DNA of 64,000 nt from Calothrix parasitica NIES-267. GTDB taxonomy: Bacteria; Cyanobacteriota; Cyanobacteriia; Cyanobacteriales; Nostocaceae. Shown piece by piece: positions 17,526 through 26,576 of the stretch (position 1 is its first letter; every line of letters starts with the position of its first letter). The stretch lies in assembly GCF_002368095.1 (NCBI RefSeq), contig NZ_AP018227.1:8888336-8952335 (forward strand), written 5' to 3'. The position numbers and the translations under genes are program-made. Below the pieces are notes generated by a model. That model was given only the letters and a program-made list of their open reading frames with translations, made no database searches and was not told the DNA's origin.

Positions 17526-17664
17526 ATATAGCGGTTTTCACTTGAGTAGTACTTCCCCTCTCCTTAATAAGGAGAGGGGTGTCCGGAGGACGGGGTGAGG
17601 TTAATCTGTAATAAAGAAACGGGTGAAGTTAATCTGTATTTAATCCAAGTTAAAACTGCTATAG
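17526..17664. repeat. MITE-like palindromic element, GCAGTTTTC/CCCCTCTCC family
   Basis: About 139 bp with imperfect terminal inverted repeats (TATAGCGGTTTTCACTTG at the left; CAAGTTAAAACTGCTATA at the right) and a central CCCCTCTCC-TTAATAA-GGAGAGGGG hairpin. It lies between the fusion protein and permease genes. Confidence 0.75.
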
Positions 17665-17711
17665 TTCGGTTTTTTGTTTTATAAAACTGACTTAATAAAT
17701 TCTCAAAAACA

Positions 17712-19295
17712 CTAATTATTTCTTGACGGTAACAAACCTCTTGGCTTAGATTTAGTTTCACCTGGTGCGGATAATAATATTTTTTCATTCCCAGTTAAAC
17801 CAGATTTTATTTCAGTTTTATTTTTGACTACAACACCTATTTGAATAGATTTGAATACAGGTTTATTCTCATCATTCAAAATATATACACCAGTTCCTTT
17901 CACTTCTCTGACAACCGCGACTGTTGGAACAACTAGAGCATTATTTTTTTGACCAATTTCAAATTCAGCTTCTACATTCATACCCGAACGTAAAAAACTT
18001 TTTTTATCGGAAGTAATTTCTGCTGTCACTTCAAAGCTAGTTACATTTTGCTCTACAGTTGCTTGTGCTGCAATTTGCGATACTTTACCGATAAAAACTT
18101 GGTTGGGATAAGCATCTGTTTTGAAATTCACTTTTTGTCCAATACGAATTTTGGCTAAATTCGATTCAGCAATATTTGCTACTAATTGATTGTTGGCTGT
18201 TAAAGATAATATAGAAGCAGAAAGACTTGAAGAAGTAGCCCCACCAGTAGTATTTGGGGTGACAAAAGAACCGGGTTCGGAATATATTTTGGTAATCACA
18301 CCATCAAAAGGAGCGCGAATTACAGTATCGTTTATTTGAGCAAGAATTGTTTGTAAAGAACCTCTGGCTGAATTCACTTGTGCAAGAGCTTGATTGATAT
18401 CTTCTTTTCTAGCACCAGCTTTAATCAAGTTGTAGGATTCTTGTAATTGTTTTACCTTTGCTCTTGCTTGTTGAATATCTTCTTGACGAGAGCCAATTTT
18501 TAGTAATTTTAAAGCTTGTTCGGCTTCTTTTACTTGAGTAAGAGCAGTTTCTCGATTCGTTTTATAAGTACTCAAATTTTGTCGAGATATTGCACCTGAA
18601 TTAAATAATTGCTGGTAACGATTTAATTCAGCTTCTGTTTGATTTAAGGTTATTTTAGCTCGATTCAATCTTGCTTCTGATTGAGCAATATCTTGAGGAA
18701 GATTTCCCGCAATTAACTTATTCAAATTCGCTTGTGCTTCTTCTAATTGGGCTTTTGCTTGAGCAATTTCTTCAGAACGGTTTCCTGCTTTTAGTTTCTC
18801 TAAACTAGCTTCTTGAGATGCAATTCCTGCTTTAGCTTGAGTAAGTTGTCCTTGTAAATTTGAGTCATCCATATAGGCTAGAATTTGACCTTTTTTGACA
18901 ATATCACCTTCTTTAACCAACAAACTTTTAATTACACCGGCATTTTTAGGGCTAATATTAATTGAACGTTCTGGCTCAATCTTGCCATTAGCGGTAATTG
19001 TAATTTTTAAATCTTGTCTTTCAACAGTTTGCGTTGGTAATTTATTTCTAGTTTCTTGGGCTGGTATCAATACAAAAAAACGCAATCCAGTTAAACCCGT
19101 ACCAATTAATAAAAATATGAATAATAGCTTTACCAATAAATTATTTTTAATTGTTTTTATAAAAGCAGGAGTAGCGATAGATAAGTGTGACACGTTTATT
19201 TTTATTCTGAAATAATTGATAATTAAAAACTGATATAGGAAAATACAGAGAAGAAATACAAAACTATTGTTTGTTATTTTCAACTCTGTAATCAT
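17712..19295 (-). CDS. HlyD/MacA-family membrane fusion protein
   Basis: A protein of up to 527 residues. After a hydrophobic anchor (LLVKLLFIFLLIGTGLTGL) there is a split biotinyl-lipoyl-like domain (GVIKSLLVKEGDIVKKGQILAYMD), a long alpha-helical hairpin with Ala/Gln-rich heptads and repeated AGxRxEDIxQA units (about 150-315), then the second lipoyl half and a beta-barrel domain. It should bridge the inner-membrane permease to an outer-membrane channel. The listed ATG gives two hydrophobic stretches; a GTG at residue 35 (19193) would leave the usual single anchor and may be the real start. No strong ribosome site distinguishes them. Confidence 0.85.
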   Translation of the reverse strand: MITELKITNNSFVFLLCIFLYQFLIINYFRIKINVSHLSIATPAFIKTIKNNLLVKLLFIFLLIGTGLTGLRFFVLIPAQETRNKLPTQTVERQDLKITITANGKIEPERSINISPKNAGVIKSLLVKEGDIVKKGQILAYMDDSNLQGQLTQAKAGIASQEASLEKLKAGNRSEEIAQAKAQLEEAQANLNKLIAGNLPQDIAQSEARLNRAKITLNQTEAELNRYQQLFNSGAISRQNLSTYKTNRETALTQVKEAEQALKLLKIGSRQEDIQQARAKVKQLQESYNLIKAGARKEDINQALAQVNSARGSLQTILAQINDTVIRAPFDGVITKIYSEPGSFVTPNTTGGATSSSLSASILSLTANNQLVANIAESNLAKIRIGQKVNFKTDAYPNQVFIGKVSQIAAQATVEQNVTSFEVTAEITSDKKSFLRSGMNVEAEFEIGQKNNALVVPTVAVVREVKGTGVYILNDENKPVFKSIQIGVVVKNKTEIKSGLTGNEKILLSAPGETKSKPRGLLPSRNN

Positions 19296-19393
19296 TCAGA
19301 AGTAGAGCGATTTCTGAGAAACGTAAGGAATTATCTTTATGAACTGGATGAACTCTAGGACTTTAACAGGAAGATTAGTTTAAACTCGGATAT

Positions 19394-19855
19394 TTATCGG
19401 ATATTTAAGCGATAACCTCCTACCCGTCTTCCCTGTCTTCCCTGTCTTTGACGTATTTGCTCTAATTTTTCATTTTGTTCATCAGTAAGAATATTAGCTA
19501 ACTCTTCACCTTGCCATTTTTTGATAGCTTGTAATTTTCTGATATCTCGTCTTGATAGATTCAAGGATTTTACAACTTCTCTAGGATTAGTTCCTTCTTC
19601 CATAGCTGCTTGTAAATCATCTATCTGGTCTGATGTGAGGATTTCACTCATTCGACTACGAGCTTCTTTCTGAAGTTCTCTAAGTTCTTCTTTTTGCTCG
19701 TCAGTGAAGTTCATACCCGGTACATTAGGTACACCATTTTGCATTTGTACTCTAGCTGGTGCTGGTGGTCTAGATGGAATTTGCGCTTGAGAAATATTTG
19801 CTGTTGTACCAAGAATTAAAGTTGTCATTAATGCAGAAATAAATTGTGCTTTCAT
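19394..19855 (-). CDS. Spy/CpxP-like (LTXXQ motif) periplasmic protein
   Basis: I place the start at the ATG ending at 19855, which follows a GGGGA ribosome site and yields a good signal peptide (MKAQFISALMTTLILG, cleavage near ISQAQ). A longer frame runs to 20002 but gives no signal. The mature part (about 130 residues) is helical and highly charged, with two LTxxQ-like motifs (LTSDQIDDL and LTDEQNEKL). Spy/CpxP proteins are periplasmic chaperones or sensors tied to envelope stress and metals. It lies upstream of the membrane fusion and permease genes and divergent from a sensor kinase and response regulator, so it may report envelope state to that pair. Confidence 0.78.
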   Translation of the reverse strand: MKAQFISALMTTLILGTTANISQAQIPSRPPAPARVQMQNGVPNVPGMNFTDEQKEELRELQKEARSRMSEILTSDQIDDLQAAMEEGTNPREVVKSLNLSRRDIRKLQAIKKWQGEELANILTDEQNEKLEQIRQRQGRQGRRVGGYRLNIR

Positions 19856-20110
19856 AGATTCCCCTATGTAGTTAATTACTATTGTTTTCAGTGGAAAGTT
19901 TGCTTGATTTCCACATGTCAATCCTATGAAGAATCGATAAAAAGCACATGGTACTAGCGCTCTAATTAATTTTGGTACTTTAGTCCTAGATAAATTTGGC
20001 ATAAATAGTACTTGAGTCTCTAAGGATATTTAAAAATTTCTAATATCCTAGAAAGGATAATATTGGTTAATATAATATTGACAGAATCTACTTTTAATTT
20101 ATAAAAAAAT

Positions 20111-21400
20111 ATGATTAATAAATCAGTCCAATCACACAGAATAAATCAATTTAAGTCATTTAAATCATTTAAATTATTACCCCATCATCCATTCCCTTTA
20201 TTTGCGTACCTAGAATGGATACTGTTATCAATATGTTTATTAATTGAATTTAGGATACTTCATCTGAAGCCACCATTTATTCTTGAAAGAGAAATTCTTA
20301 ACCCAGTTTTAGTCATTACAGCATTATTACTATTTGGAATTATGGGGTTAAGATTACCAAAAAATAAATTACTAAATAAATTTGTTTATACTTTTAGTGG
20401 TTTGATATTAATGTTGCTAGCAAACTATGGACTGGGTAAAGGTATTGGTTTTACTCCTACTTTTTTGCTTGTTATAGTTATTCGTAGCTGCTTAGTATTT
20501 AATCTTCATGGAAGATTATTAGTTGCTGGCTTATCTTGGATATATTTTATTTTAAATTTAAATATAAATAGACCTTTGAATCTAGCAAACAAACCGCCAA
20601 TATTAAATGCTGAGATTTTAAAGGATATTGTTTTAAATTTACAAGTTACGGCAGCAGTATTATTTTCATTTATATTATTATTCGTATTACTATTAGTGAA
20701 TGCTGTGATTTCTGAACGTGAAAATAAACAAAAATTAGTCTTAGCTCACGAGCAATTAAGACAATATGTCCTCAGAATTGAAGACCAAGCCACATTACAA
20801 GAACGCAGCCGAATTGCAAGAGAAATTCATGATTCTATCGGACATTCTTTAACAGCACAAAGTATTCAACTTGAAAATGCTTTGCTATTTGTTGACTCTA
20901 ATATTGATAAAGCTAAGAGCTTTTTAGTGCAAGGTAAGAATATGGGTGCTAATGCTTTAAAAGAAGTTCGTTTTTCAGTATCTGCTTTGCGCTCCGACCC
21001 ATTAAAAGGTAAAAGTCTAGAATTTGCTATTAAAGATTTATTTCAAGAATTTCAATTACAATTTAAAAATCAGCCAAAATTTGATTTACAAGTTAACCAA
21101 ATTTTATCTCCAGAAGTAAAATTAGCGATTTATCGGATTATTCAGGAAGCTTTAACAAATATTTCTAAACATAGTGATGCCGATTCGGTAATAATTGAAA
21201 TCAAAACAATTGATAATTCCTTATATTTGAATATTCAAGATAATGGTGTAGGCTTTAATCCCAAACAAAATACCACGGGTTTTGGACTTCAAAGCATGCG
21301 CGACCGTGCTAACGCATTAGGTGGTAAATTTTATCTTAACAGCAAGCCTAGAGAAGGTTGCAGTATAATGATGTTTTTGCCACTATCGGGGTTAGATTGA
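20111..21400 (+). CDS. NarL-type (HisKA_3) sensor histidine kinase
   Basis: A 429-residue kinase with about six hydrophobic segments in the first 200 residues and no clear periplasmic domain. A HisKA_3 dimerisation domain has the phospho-acceptor H240 in RSRIAREIHDSIGHSL, followed by a HATPase domain with the N box (IIQEALTNISKHS), DNGVGF and GFGLQSMRDRA. Membrane-embedded sensing resembles DesK/LiaS-type kinases. The gene overlaps the response regulator gene start by one base (TGATG), so the two are translationally coupled. The divergent Spy/MacA/MacB-like genes are the obvious candidate regulon. Confidence 0.92.
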   Translation: MINKSVQSHRINQFKSFKSFKLLPHHPFPLFAYLEWILLSICLLIEFRILHLKPPFILEREILNPVLVITALLLFGIMGLRLPKNKLLNKFVYTFSGLILMLLANYGLGKGIGFTPTFLLVIVIRSCLVFNLHGRLLVAGLSWIYFILNLNINRPLNLANKPPILNAEILKDIVLNLQVTAAVLFSFILLFVLLLVNAVISERENKQKLVLAHEQLRQYVLRIEDQATLQERSRIAREIHDSIGHSLTAQSIQLENALLFVDSNIDKAKSFLVQGKNMGANALKEVRFSVSALRSDPLKGKSLEFAIKDLFQEFQLQFKNQPKFDLQVNQILSPEVKLAIYRIIQEALTNISKHSDADSVIIEIKTIDNSLYLNIQDNGVGFNPKQNTTGFGLQSMRDRANALGGKFYLNSKPREGCSIMMFLPLSGLD

Positions 21401-22062
21401 TGGTTCGTCTTTTGTTAGTAGATGACCAAGAAATTATTCGTCAAGGTATTAAGAGTTTGCTTGAGTCGCAATCCGATTTTGAAGTAGTTGGAGAAGCAGC
21501 AAACGGAAAACAAGCAATATCTCAAGTCGAAGCTTTGCATCCAGACATGATACTAATGGATGTAAGAATGCCAATTATGGATGGTATTGCAGCTACAAAA
21601 GCAATTATTCAACAATTTCCGCAAGTCAAAATCTTAATTTTAACGACTTTTGATGATGACGAATATATTTCTCAAGGAATGCAGTTTGGTGCAAAAGGTT
21701 ATTTACTCAAAGACACACCGCTAGAACCTTTAGCAAATGCAATTCGTTTAGTACATGTAGGACATACTCATTTAGGACCGGGTTTATTCGAGAAAATTAT
21801 CACTTCTGCTCCGGAAAAAGCAGAAAAAGAACTCGTTCCACCTCATGAGTTAGAAGAACTTACTCCCAGAGAAAAAGAAGTTTTATGCTTAATTAGCAAC
21901 GGAGCAAGTAACCGAGAAATTGCTCAGCAGTTATTTATTTCTGAAAGAACTGTAAAGAACCATGTTACCAGTATTTTAACCAGACTAAATTTGAGAGATA
22001 GAACTCAAGCTGCTATTTTCGCTAATTCATTTAAGCGATTTTTGAAAAATTCTGGTATATAG
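21400..22062 (+). CDS. NarL/LuxR-type response regulator
   Basis: I choose the ATG at 21400, which overlaps the kinase stop and begins MVRLLLVDDQE; a longer in-frame start at 21358 would add 14 residues ahead of the receiver domain. The receiver has the acidic pair (D8, D9), phospho-acceptor D54 (ILMDVRMP), a conserved Thr (LTTFDDD) and Lys (LLKD). The C-terminal LuxR-type helix-turn-helix is LTPREKEVLCLISNGASNRE to TVKNHVTSILTRL. It is the cognate partner of the upstream kinase. Confidence 0.93.
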   Translation: MVRLLLVDDQEIIRQGIKSLLESQSDFEVVGEAANGKQAISQVEALHPDMILMDVRMPIMDGIAATKAIIQQFPQVKILILTTFDDDEYISQGMQFGAKGYLLKDTPLEPLANAIRLVHVGHTHLGPGLFEKIITSAPEKAEKELVPPHELEELTPREKEVLCLISNGASNREIAQQLFISERTVKNHVTSILTRLNLRDRTQAAIFANSFKRFLKNSGI

Positions 22063-22354
22063 AATAAAAGTATTATAAAAAACCTTGTATCATAGCTTTT
22101 AATAATTAATTTAATTCTCAGAATCTACTCATAATTGATTCAGCTTTGTAATTGATAATGAATCAATACCGAATTAGTGATTGATTTTGCATTTGCACTA
22201 TACTATTCTTCAATTTTATTTGAGGAATCACTGAAGCATTTTGGCTTCAAATCGAGAAGTAAATTTTTAATAAGACAAGCGTAAAACTTCTTTGACGTTA
22301 TCGAGTTATAGTTTTATATTGGCACTTTATTCATGTTTTTCTCATGCATATTAG

Positions 22355-23119
22355 ATGATGTACCAAAAAAATACCTTGGACAAACAAAAACATTCGCTTG
22401 AGAAAAATCCAAACATAAGTATTTCCACAGCGAAAATTTCTATTATTATTCCGACTCTGAATGAATCGCAAAATATTAAAGCTACTTTAGCTAGTACTCA
22501 AATTAGTACGAATGTAGAAGTGGTTGTAGTTGATGGTGGTTCTGAAGATAATACAGTTGAAATTGTAGAATCTCTGGGTGTGAAAGTTGTTACAGGTTAT
22601 AAAAATCGCGCTCGTCAGATGAATATAGGAGCAATGAATGCATCTGGTGATATTTTGCTGTTTCTCCATGCTGACACGCTTTTACCTGCTAATTTTGATA
22701 CCATGGTTCGCGAAGCGCTGCAACATCGCTCAACTGTAGCAGGTGCGTTTGCTTTGCGAATTAATGCACCTGATATAGGCTTACGATTGGTTGAATGGGG
22801 AGTAAAATGGCGTTCAAAATTGCTTAAAATGCCCTATGGAGACCAAGCTATTTTTATAACCAGAGAAAAATTTTATAAGCTCGGTGGTTTTCCCGAATTA
22901 GCTATTATGGAAGACTTTGAGCTAATACGTAATTTGAAAAAAACAAGTAAAATTACTTTCATTCCAGTACCGGTTATTACTTCACCGCGTCGCTGGTTGA
23001 AAAAAGGGATTTGGCAAACTACTTTAATAAATCAAATTGTAATAGCTGCTTACTTCATAGGAGTTTCACCAGAAATAATTCGCAGTTGGTATCGTGGAGA
23101 AAAACTAATTAAGCATTAA
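22355..23119 (+). CDS. Family 2 glycosyltransferase, TIGR04283-like
   Basis: A 254-residue GT-A fold transferase: SIIIPTLNE at the start of the fold, nucleotide-binding DGGSEDNT, LLFLHADT with the metal-binding Asp, and PYGDQAIFITREKF to IMEDFELIRNL. This layout matches the TIGR04283 group, which often clusters with selenium- or arsenic-associated radical SAM genes; none is seen here. The first 27 residues are an extra polar stretch. A 290-bp gap separates it from the response regulator. It may be functionally linked to the TVP38 genes that follow. Confidence 0.8.
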   Translation: MMYQKNTLDKQKHSLEKNPNISISTAKISIIIPTLNESQNIKATLASTQISTNVEVVVVDGGSEDNTVEIVESLGVKVVTGYKNRARQMNIGAMNASGDILLFLHADTLLPANFDTMVREALQHRSTVAGAFALRINAPDIGLRLVEWGVKWRSKLLKMPYGDQAIFITREKFYKLGGFPELAIMEDFELIRNLKKTSKITFIPVPVITSPRRWLKKGIWQTTLINQIVIAAYFIGVSPEIIRSWYRGEKLIKH

Positions 23120-23232
23120 GCTAATTCTCAGGTTGGTGATTTAATTTAGAAGTTAAGAGTTATAACTTTGACCTTTAACTTTTGACCTTTGACCTTTAAC
23201 TTTCTAAGTAGCAAGCAACAGTTGCCTTTCGT

Positions 23233-23937
23233 ATGAAAAACCAGTACAAACGCTTTATTAAACCAATATTTATAAGTTGCTTGATTGCTATTTTAATAAT
23301 TCTGGGCAATTATTTTGACTTACAAGGATTTTTTAGCAAATCTTTATTATGGGTAGAAAGTCTCGGTTGGTTAGCACCAATTGCATTCATAGTTATCTAT
23401 AATATTGCAACATTGCTATTTATTCCAGGTTCCTTATTAACCTTGAAAGGGGGCTGTCTATTTGGTTTAGTTGGTGGTTCTATATATGTTTTAATTGCGG
23501 CAATTATAGGTGCAACATTTGCTTTTCTTATCGGACGTTATATATCTCGTGATTGGGTATGTAAGCAAATAGGTAATAAACCAAAATTTCAAGCAATAGA
23601 CAAAGCTGTCGCTAAAAATGGATTTAAAATTGTTTTCTTAACTCGTTTATCTCCTATATTTCCGTTCAATTTATTAAATTATGCTTTCGGAGTTACTCAA
23701 GTATCTTTGAAAGATTATGTTTTCGGCTCTATTGGTATGATTCCAGGAACTGTAATGTATGTTTACATGGGTTCAATTATAGGTCATATTGCTATGAATA
23801 ATTCATCTATTCCAAGAAATCCGGAAACACAATTAATTCAGTTTCTATTACAGGGATTTGGATTTATCGCGACTGCTTTTGTAACTATTTACGTTGCTAA
23901 AGTTGCCAAAAAAGCTTTGAATGAAAGTACTAATTAA
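23233..23937 (+). CDS. TVP38/TMEM64 (DedA-like, VTT domain) membrane protein, copy 1
   Basis: A 234-residue inner-membrane protein with about five hydrophobic segments. The VTT/SNARE-associated core is visible: FIPGSLLTLKGGCLFG, GATFAFLIGRYISRDWV, then LTRLSPIFPFNLLNYAFGVT and a PGTVMYVYMGS motif. DedA-superfamily proteins are linked to lipid scrambling, membrane homeostasis and sometimes metal tolerance. A close paralogue follows 102 bp downstream, then a MerA-like flavoprotein; this trio is a common cyanobacterial arrangement. Confidence 0.88.
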   Translation: MKNQYKRFIKPIFISCLIAILIILGNYFDLQGFFSKSLLWVESLGWLAPIAFIVIYNIATLLFIPGSLLTLKGGCLFGLVGGSIYVLIAAIIGATFAFLIGRYISRDWVCKQIGNKPKFQAIDKAVAKNGFKIVFLTRLSPIFPFNLLNYAFGVTQVSLKDYVFGSIGMIPGTVMYVYMGSIIGHIAMNNSSIPRNPETQLIQFLLQGFGFIATAFVTIYVAKVAKKALNESTN

Positions 23938-24039
23938 TTAGGTCAAAGGTCAAAGATTAAAGGTTAAAGGTTAATATTCAAGATTAGTTTTTAACTAATA
24001 ACATCTAGTAAATAATAACTAATAAATAGCAATAAAAAA

Positions 24040-24804
24040 ATGAATAAATTTTATCGGTTCAGTATATTTGCTTTGGCTACACTTAGTATTGTAATCCTAT
24101 TAAATACTAGCCCAGCTTTAGCTCAAGAAGGTGCAAATGCACAAGGTTTTGCTCCTCAAATATGGCTAAAAAATGCTTTGGAATGGATTAATAACCAAGG
24201 TGCTGTAGGCGGAATCGCTTTCATGTTACTTTATATAGTTGCTGCTGTTGCTTTTTTACCGGGGTCTATTTTAACGTTGGGTGCGGGTGTCGTTTTTGGC
24301 GTTTTTCTAGGTTCGGTATACGTTTTCATCGGTGCAACAATTGGGGCTATTGCTGCATTTTTAGTTGGAAGATATATAGCTAGGGGCTGGGTTGCAAAGA
24401 AAATTGCTGGTAATCAAAAGTTTGCCGCAGTTGATAATGCTGTAGGTAAAGAAGGTTTAAAAATTGTTTTATTAACTAGACTTTCTCCAGTATTTCCCTT
24501 TAACTTATTAAACTACGCCTATGGCGTTACCGGAGTTTCTTTGAAAGACTACATTTTAGGAACTATCGGTATTCTTCCTGGAACAATTATGTACGTTTAT
24601 TTGGGTTCTTTAGCCGGTAATATTGCCACAATTGGAACCGGAGAACAGCCAAGTAATCCTACTGTTGTTTGGGCAATTCGTATCATTGGTTTTATCGCTA
24701 CAGTTGCAGTTACTTTGTATGTAACTAAAGTCGCAAGAAAAGCTTTAGAAGAATCAACAAGCATCAGCGTTAGCGAAGCGTCTCGCGACAGCGACATACA
24801 GTAA
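24040..24804 (+). CDS. TVP38/TMEM64 membrane protein, copy 2
   Basis: A 254-residue paralogue of the preceding gene with the same core motifs (FLPGSILTLGAGVVFG, LTRLSPVFPFNLLNYAYG, PGTIMYVYLGS). It differs in having a longer N-terminus with a signal-like segment ending SPALAQ. The last 15 or so residues (SISVSEASRDSDIQ) are encoded by a fragment resembling the dispersed GCGTTAGCGAAGCGTCTCGC repeat, so the C-terminus has probably been replaced or lengthened by repeat DNA. The MerA-like gene follows. Confidence 0.88.
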   Translation: MNKFYRFSIFALATLSIVILLNTSPALAQEGANAQGFAPQIWLKNALEWINNQGAVGGIAFMLLYIVAAVAFLPGSILTLGAGVVFGVFLGSVYVFIGATIGAIAAFLVGRYIARGWVAKKIAGNQKFAAVDNAVGKEGLKIVLLTRLSPVFPFNLLNYAYGVTGVSLKDYILGTIGILPGTIMYVYLGSLAGNIATIGTGEQPSNPTVVWAIRIIGFIATVAVTLYVTKVARKALEESTSISVSEASRDSDIQ

Positions 24805-24926
24805 TCAATTACCAATTACCAATTACCAATTTCAGTTACCAGTTATCAATTTTTAATTTAGGGAGCAAGATGCTCCCACTACTAATATTTCTGAATTCTA
24901 CTAACAACTATCTACTAATAACTAAA

Positions 24927-26474
24927 ATGTCTAATTCAACTTCCGAAAGAGTAATTATTCCCCCGATGGATGAACACAATCAAAGATTGATTGCGAACTT
25001 GCATCCTGATGATTGGAAAAATCCCGAACCTGCTGATTGTTATGATTTGGTTGTAATTGGTGCGGGTGCTGGGGGTTTGGTAACCTCTGCGGGTGCGGCT
25101 GGTTTAAATGTAGGTTTGAAAGTAGCTTTGATTGAAAAGCATTTAATGGGTGGGGATTGTACTAATGTTGGTTGCGTTCCTTCTAAAAGTTTGATTCGCT
25201 CCGCTCGGGTTGTGGGTGAAATGTGGAATGCGAAGAAATACGGAGTTGTTGCTCCTCAAGAGGTAGAAGTCGATTTTCCTGCTGTTATGGAACGGATGCG
25301 GAAAATAAGAGCGGATATCAGCCCGATTGATTCGACTGACCGCTTCACTAATGAGTTTGGAATGGACGTATTTCTTGGTACGGCAAGTTTTACCAGTGGT
25401 GATACGATTGAAGTTGCTGGTCAAAAACTGAAGTTTAAAAAAGCTGTAATTGCAACCGGAGCGAGAGCTACACATCCAGATATTCCCGGTATTGAAGAAG
25501 CGGGATATCTTACTAATGAAACCGTATTTAATCTCACTCAATTACCCAAACGTTTAGCCATAATTGGTGGTGGTCCCATCGGTTGTGAATTAGCTCAAAC
25601 TTTTAACCGTTTTGGTAGCGAAGTAACAATTTTACATCGCGGTTCTCATATTTTGAATAAGGAAGATAGAGACGCTGCGGAAATTGTGCAAAAGGTATTC
25701 CAGCAGGAAAAAGTTGGGATGATTTTGAGTAGTAAAATAGAGCGAGTTGAAAGTACTTCTGAAGGGAAGAAAGTTTACTATACCAGTAATGGAAAACAAG
25801 GTTCTATCGTAGTAGATGAAATTTTAGTCGGTGCTGGAAGAACTCCGAATGTTAAGAATTTAAATTTAGAAAAAGTTGGTGTTGAATACGATAAAAGCGG
25901 AGTCAAAGTAAACGATAATTTAGTAACTTCCAATCCTCGAATTTTTGCTGTAGGTGATGTTTGTTTAAGCCAGAAATTTACTCATATGGCTGATGCAAGC
26001 GCCAGAATTGTAATTCAAAATGCTTTGTTTGCTCCCTTCGGTTTGGGACGTAAAAAACTCAGCGATTTAGTAATACCTTGGGTAACGTTTACCGACCCAG
26101 AAATTGCCCATGTAGGAATGTATGAAAGTGAAGCAAAAGAAATGGGGTTGGAAGTTAATACTATTAAAATAGATTATGAAGATGTAGATAGAGCAATTAC
26201 CGATAGCGAAACCGAGGGTTTTGTCAAAATTCACCTCAAACAAGGTACCGACCAAATTCTTGGTGCGACTATCGTTTCTCCCCATGCTGGTGAAACTATT
26301 TCCGAAGTAACTACGGCAATTGTAAATGGAATTGGGATGAATAAATTAAGCGGTGTAATTCATCCTTATCCGACACAAGCAGAAGGAATTAAAAAAGCTG
26401 CGGATGCTTATAAAAGGACTAAGTTAACTGATGGTACGAGAAAGTTGTTGGGATTTTTGAATAAGTTTTCTTAA
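24927..26474 (+). CDS. MerA-like pyridine nucleotide-disulphide oxidoreductase
   Basis: I place the start at the ATG at 24927 (MSNSTSERV), because the upstream ATG at 24870 lies in a GGGAGCAAGATGCTCCC repeat. The 515-residue protein has FAD-binding GAGAGG (45-50), redox-active C78 and C83 (GGDCTNVGCVPSKS), a second dinucleotide site (IIGGGPIGCELAQ), a GDV FAD motif and the C-terminal IHPYPTQAE motif of the family. It lacks both the N-terminal metal-binding domain and the C-terminal Cys-Cys of true mercuric reductase, so mercury reduction should not be assumed. It is linked to the two TVP38 genes. Confidence 0.85.
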   Translation: MSNSTSERVIIPPMDEHNQRLIANLHPDDWKNPEPADCYDLVVIGAGAGGLVTSAGAAGLNVGLKVALIEKHLMGGDCTNVGCVPSKSLIRSARVVGEMWNAKKYGVVAPQEVEVDFPAVMERMRKIRADISPIDSTDRFTNEFGMDVFLGTASFTSGDTIEVAGQKLKFKKAVIATGARATHPDIPGIEEAGYLTNETVFNLTQLPKRLAIIGGGPIGCELAQTFNRFGSEVTILHRGSHILNKEDRDAAEIVQKVFQQEKVGMILSSKIERVESTSEGKKVYYTSNGKQGSIVVDEILVGAGRTPNVKNLNLEKVGVEYDKSGVKVNDNLVTSNPRIFAVGDVCLSQKFTHMADASARIVIQNALFAPFGLGRKKLSDLVIPWVTFTDPEIAHVGMYESEAKEMGLEVNTIKIDYEDVDRAITDSETEGFVKIHLKQGTDQILGATIVSPHAGETISEVTTAIVNGIGMNKLSGVIHPYPTQAEGIKKAADAYKRTKLTDGTRKLLGFLNKFS

Positions 26475-26512
26475 TGGGTAATTGGTAATTAGTAGCTGGA
26501 CAAAGATATTTA

Positions 26513-26546
26513 TGTCATTGCGAGCGAAGCGAAGCAATCGCAATGA
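26513..26546. repeat. GTCATTGCGA...TCGCAATGAC hairpin repeat, copy 1
   Basis: A palindromic intergenic element; GTCATTGCGA pairs with TCGCAATGAC around GCGAAGCGAAGC. A related copy lies inverted at 51108-51135. Confidence 0.75.
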
Positions 26547-26576
26547 CTAGCTAATTTCACAAATTGTAAATTACTA

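Noticed and set aside
19856..20002. Longer N-terminus for the Spy-like protein
   Set aside because: The shorter form has a ribosome site and a proper signal peptide; the extension would bury it.
24870..24926. Longer N-terminus for the MerA-like protein
   Set aside because: The upstream ATG lies in a GGGAGCAAGATGCTCCC repeat and adds residues unlike the family; the ATG at 24927 fits better.
24927..26474. Calling the flavoprotein a true mercuric reductase
   Set aside because: It lacks the N-terminal metal-binding domain and the C-terminal cysteine pair; no other mer genes are nearby.
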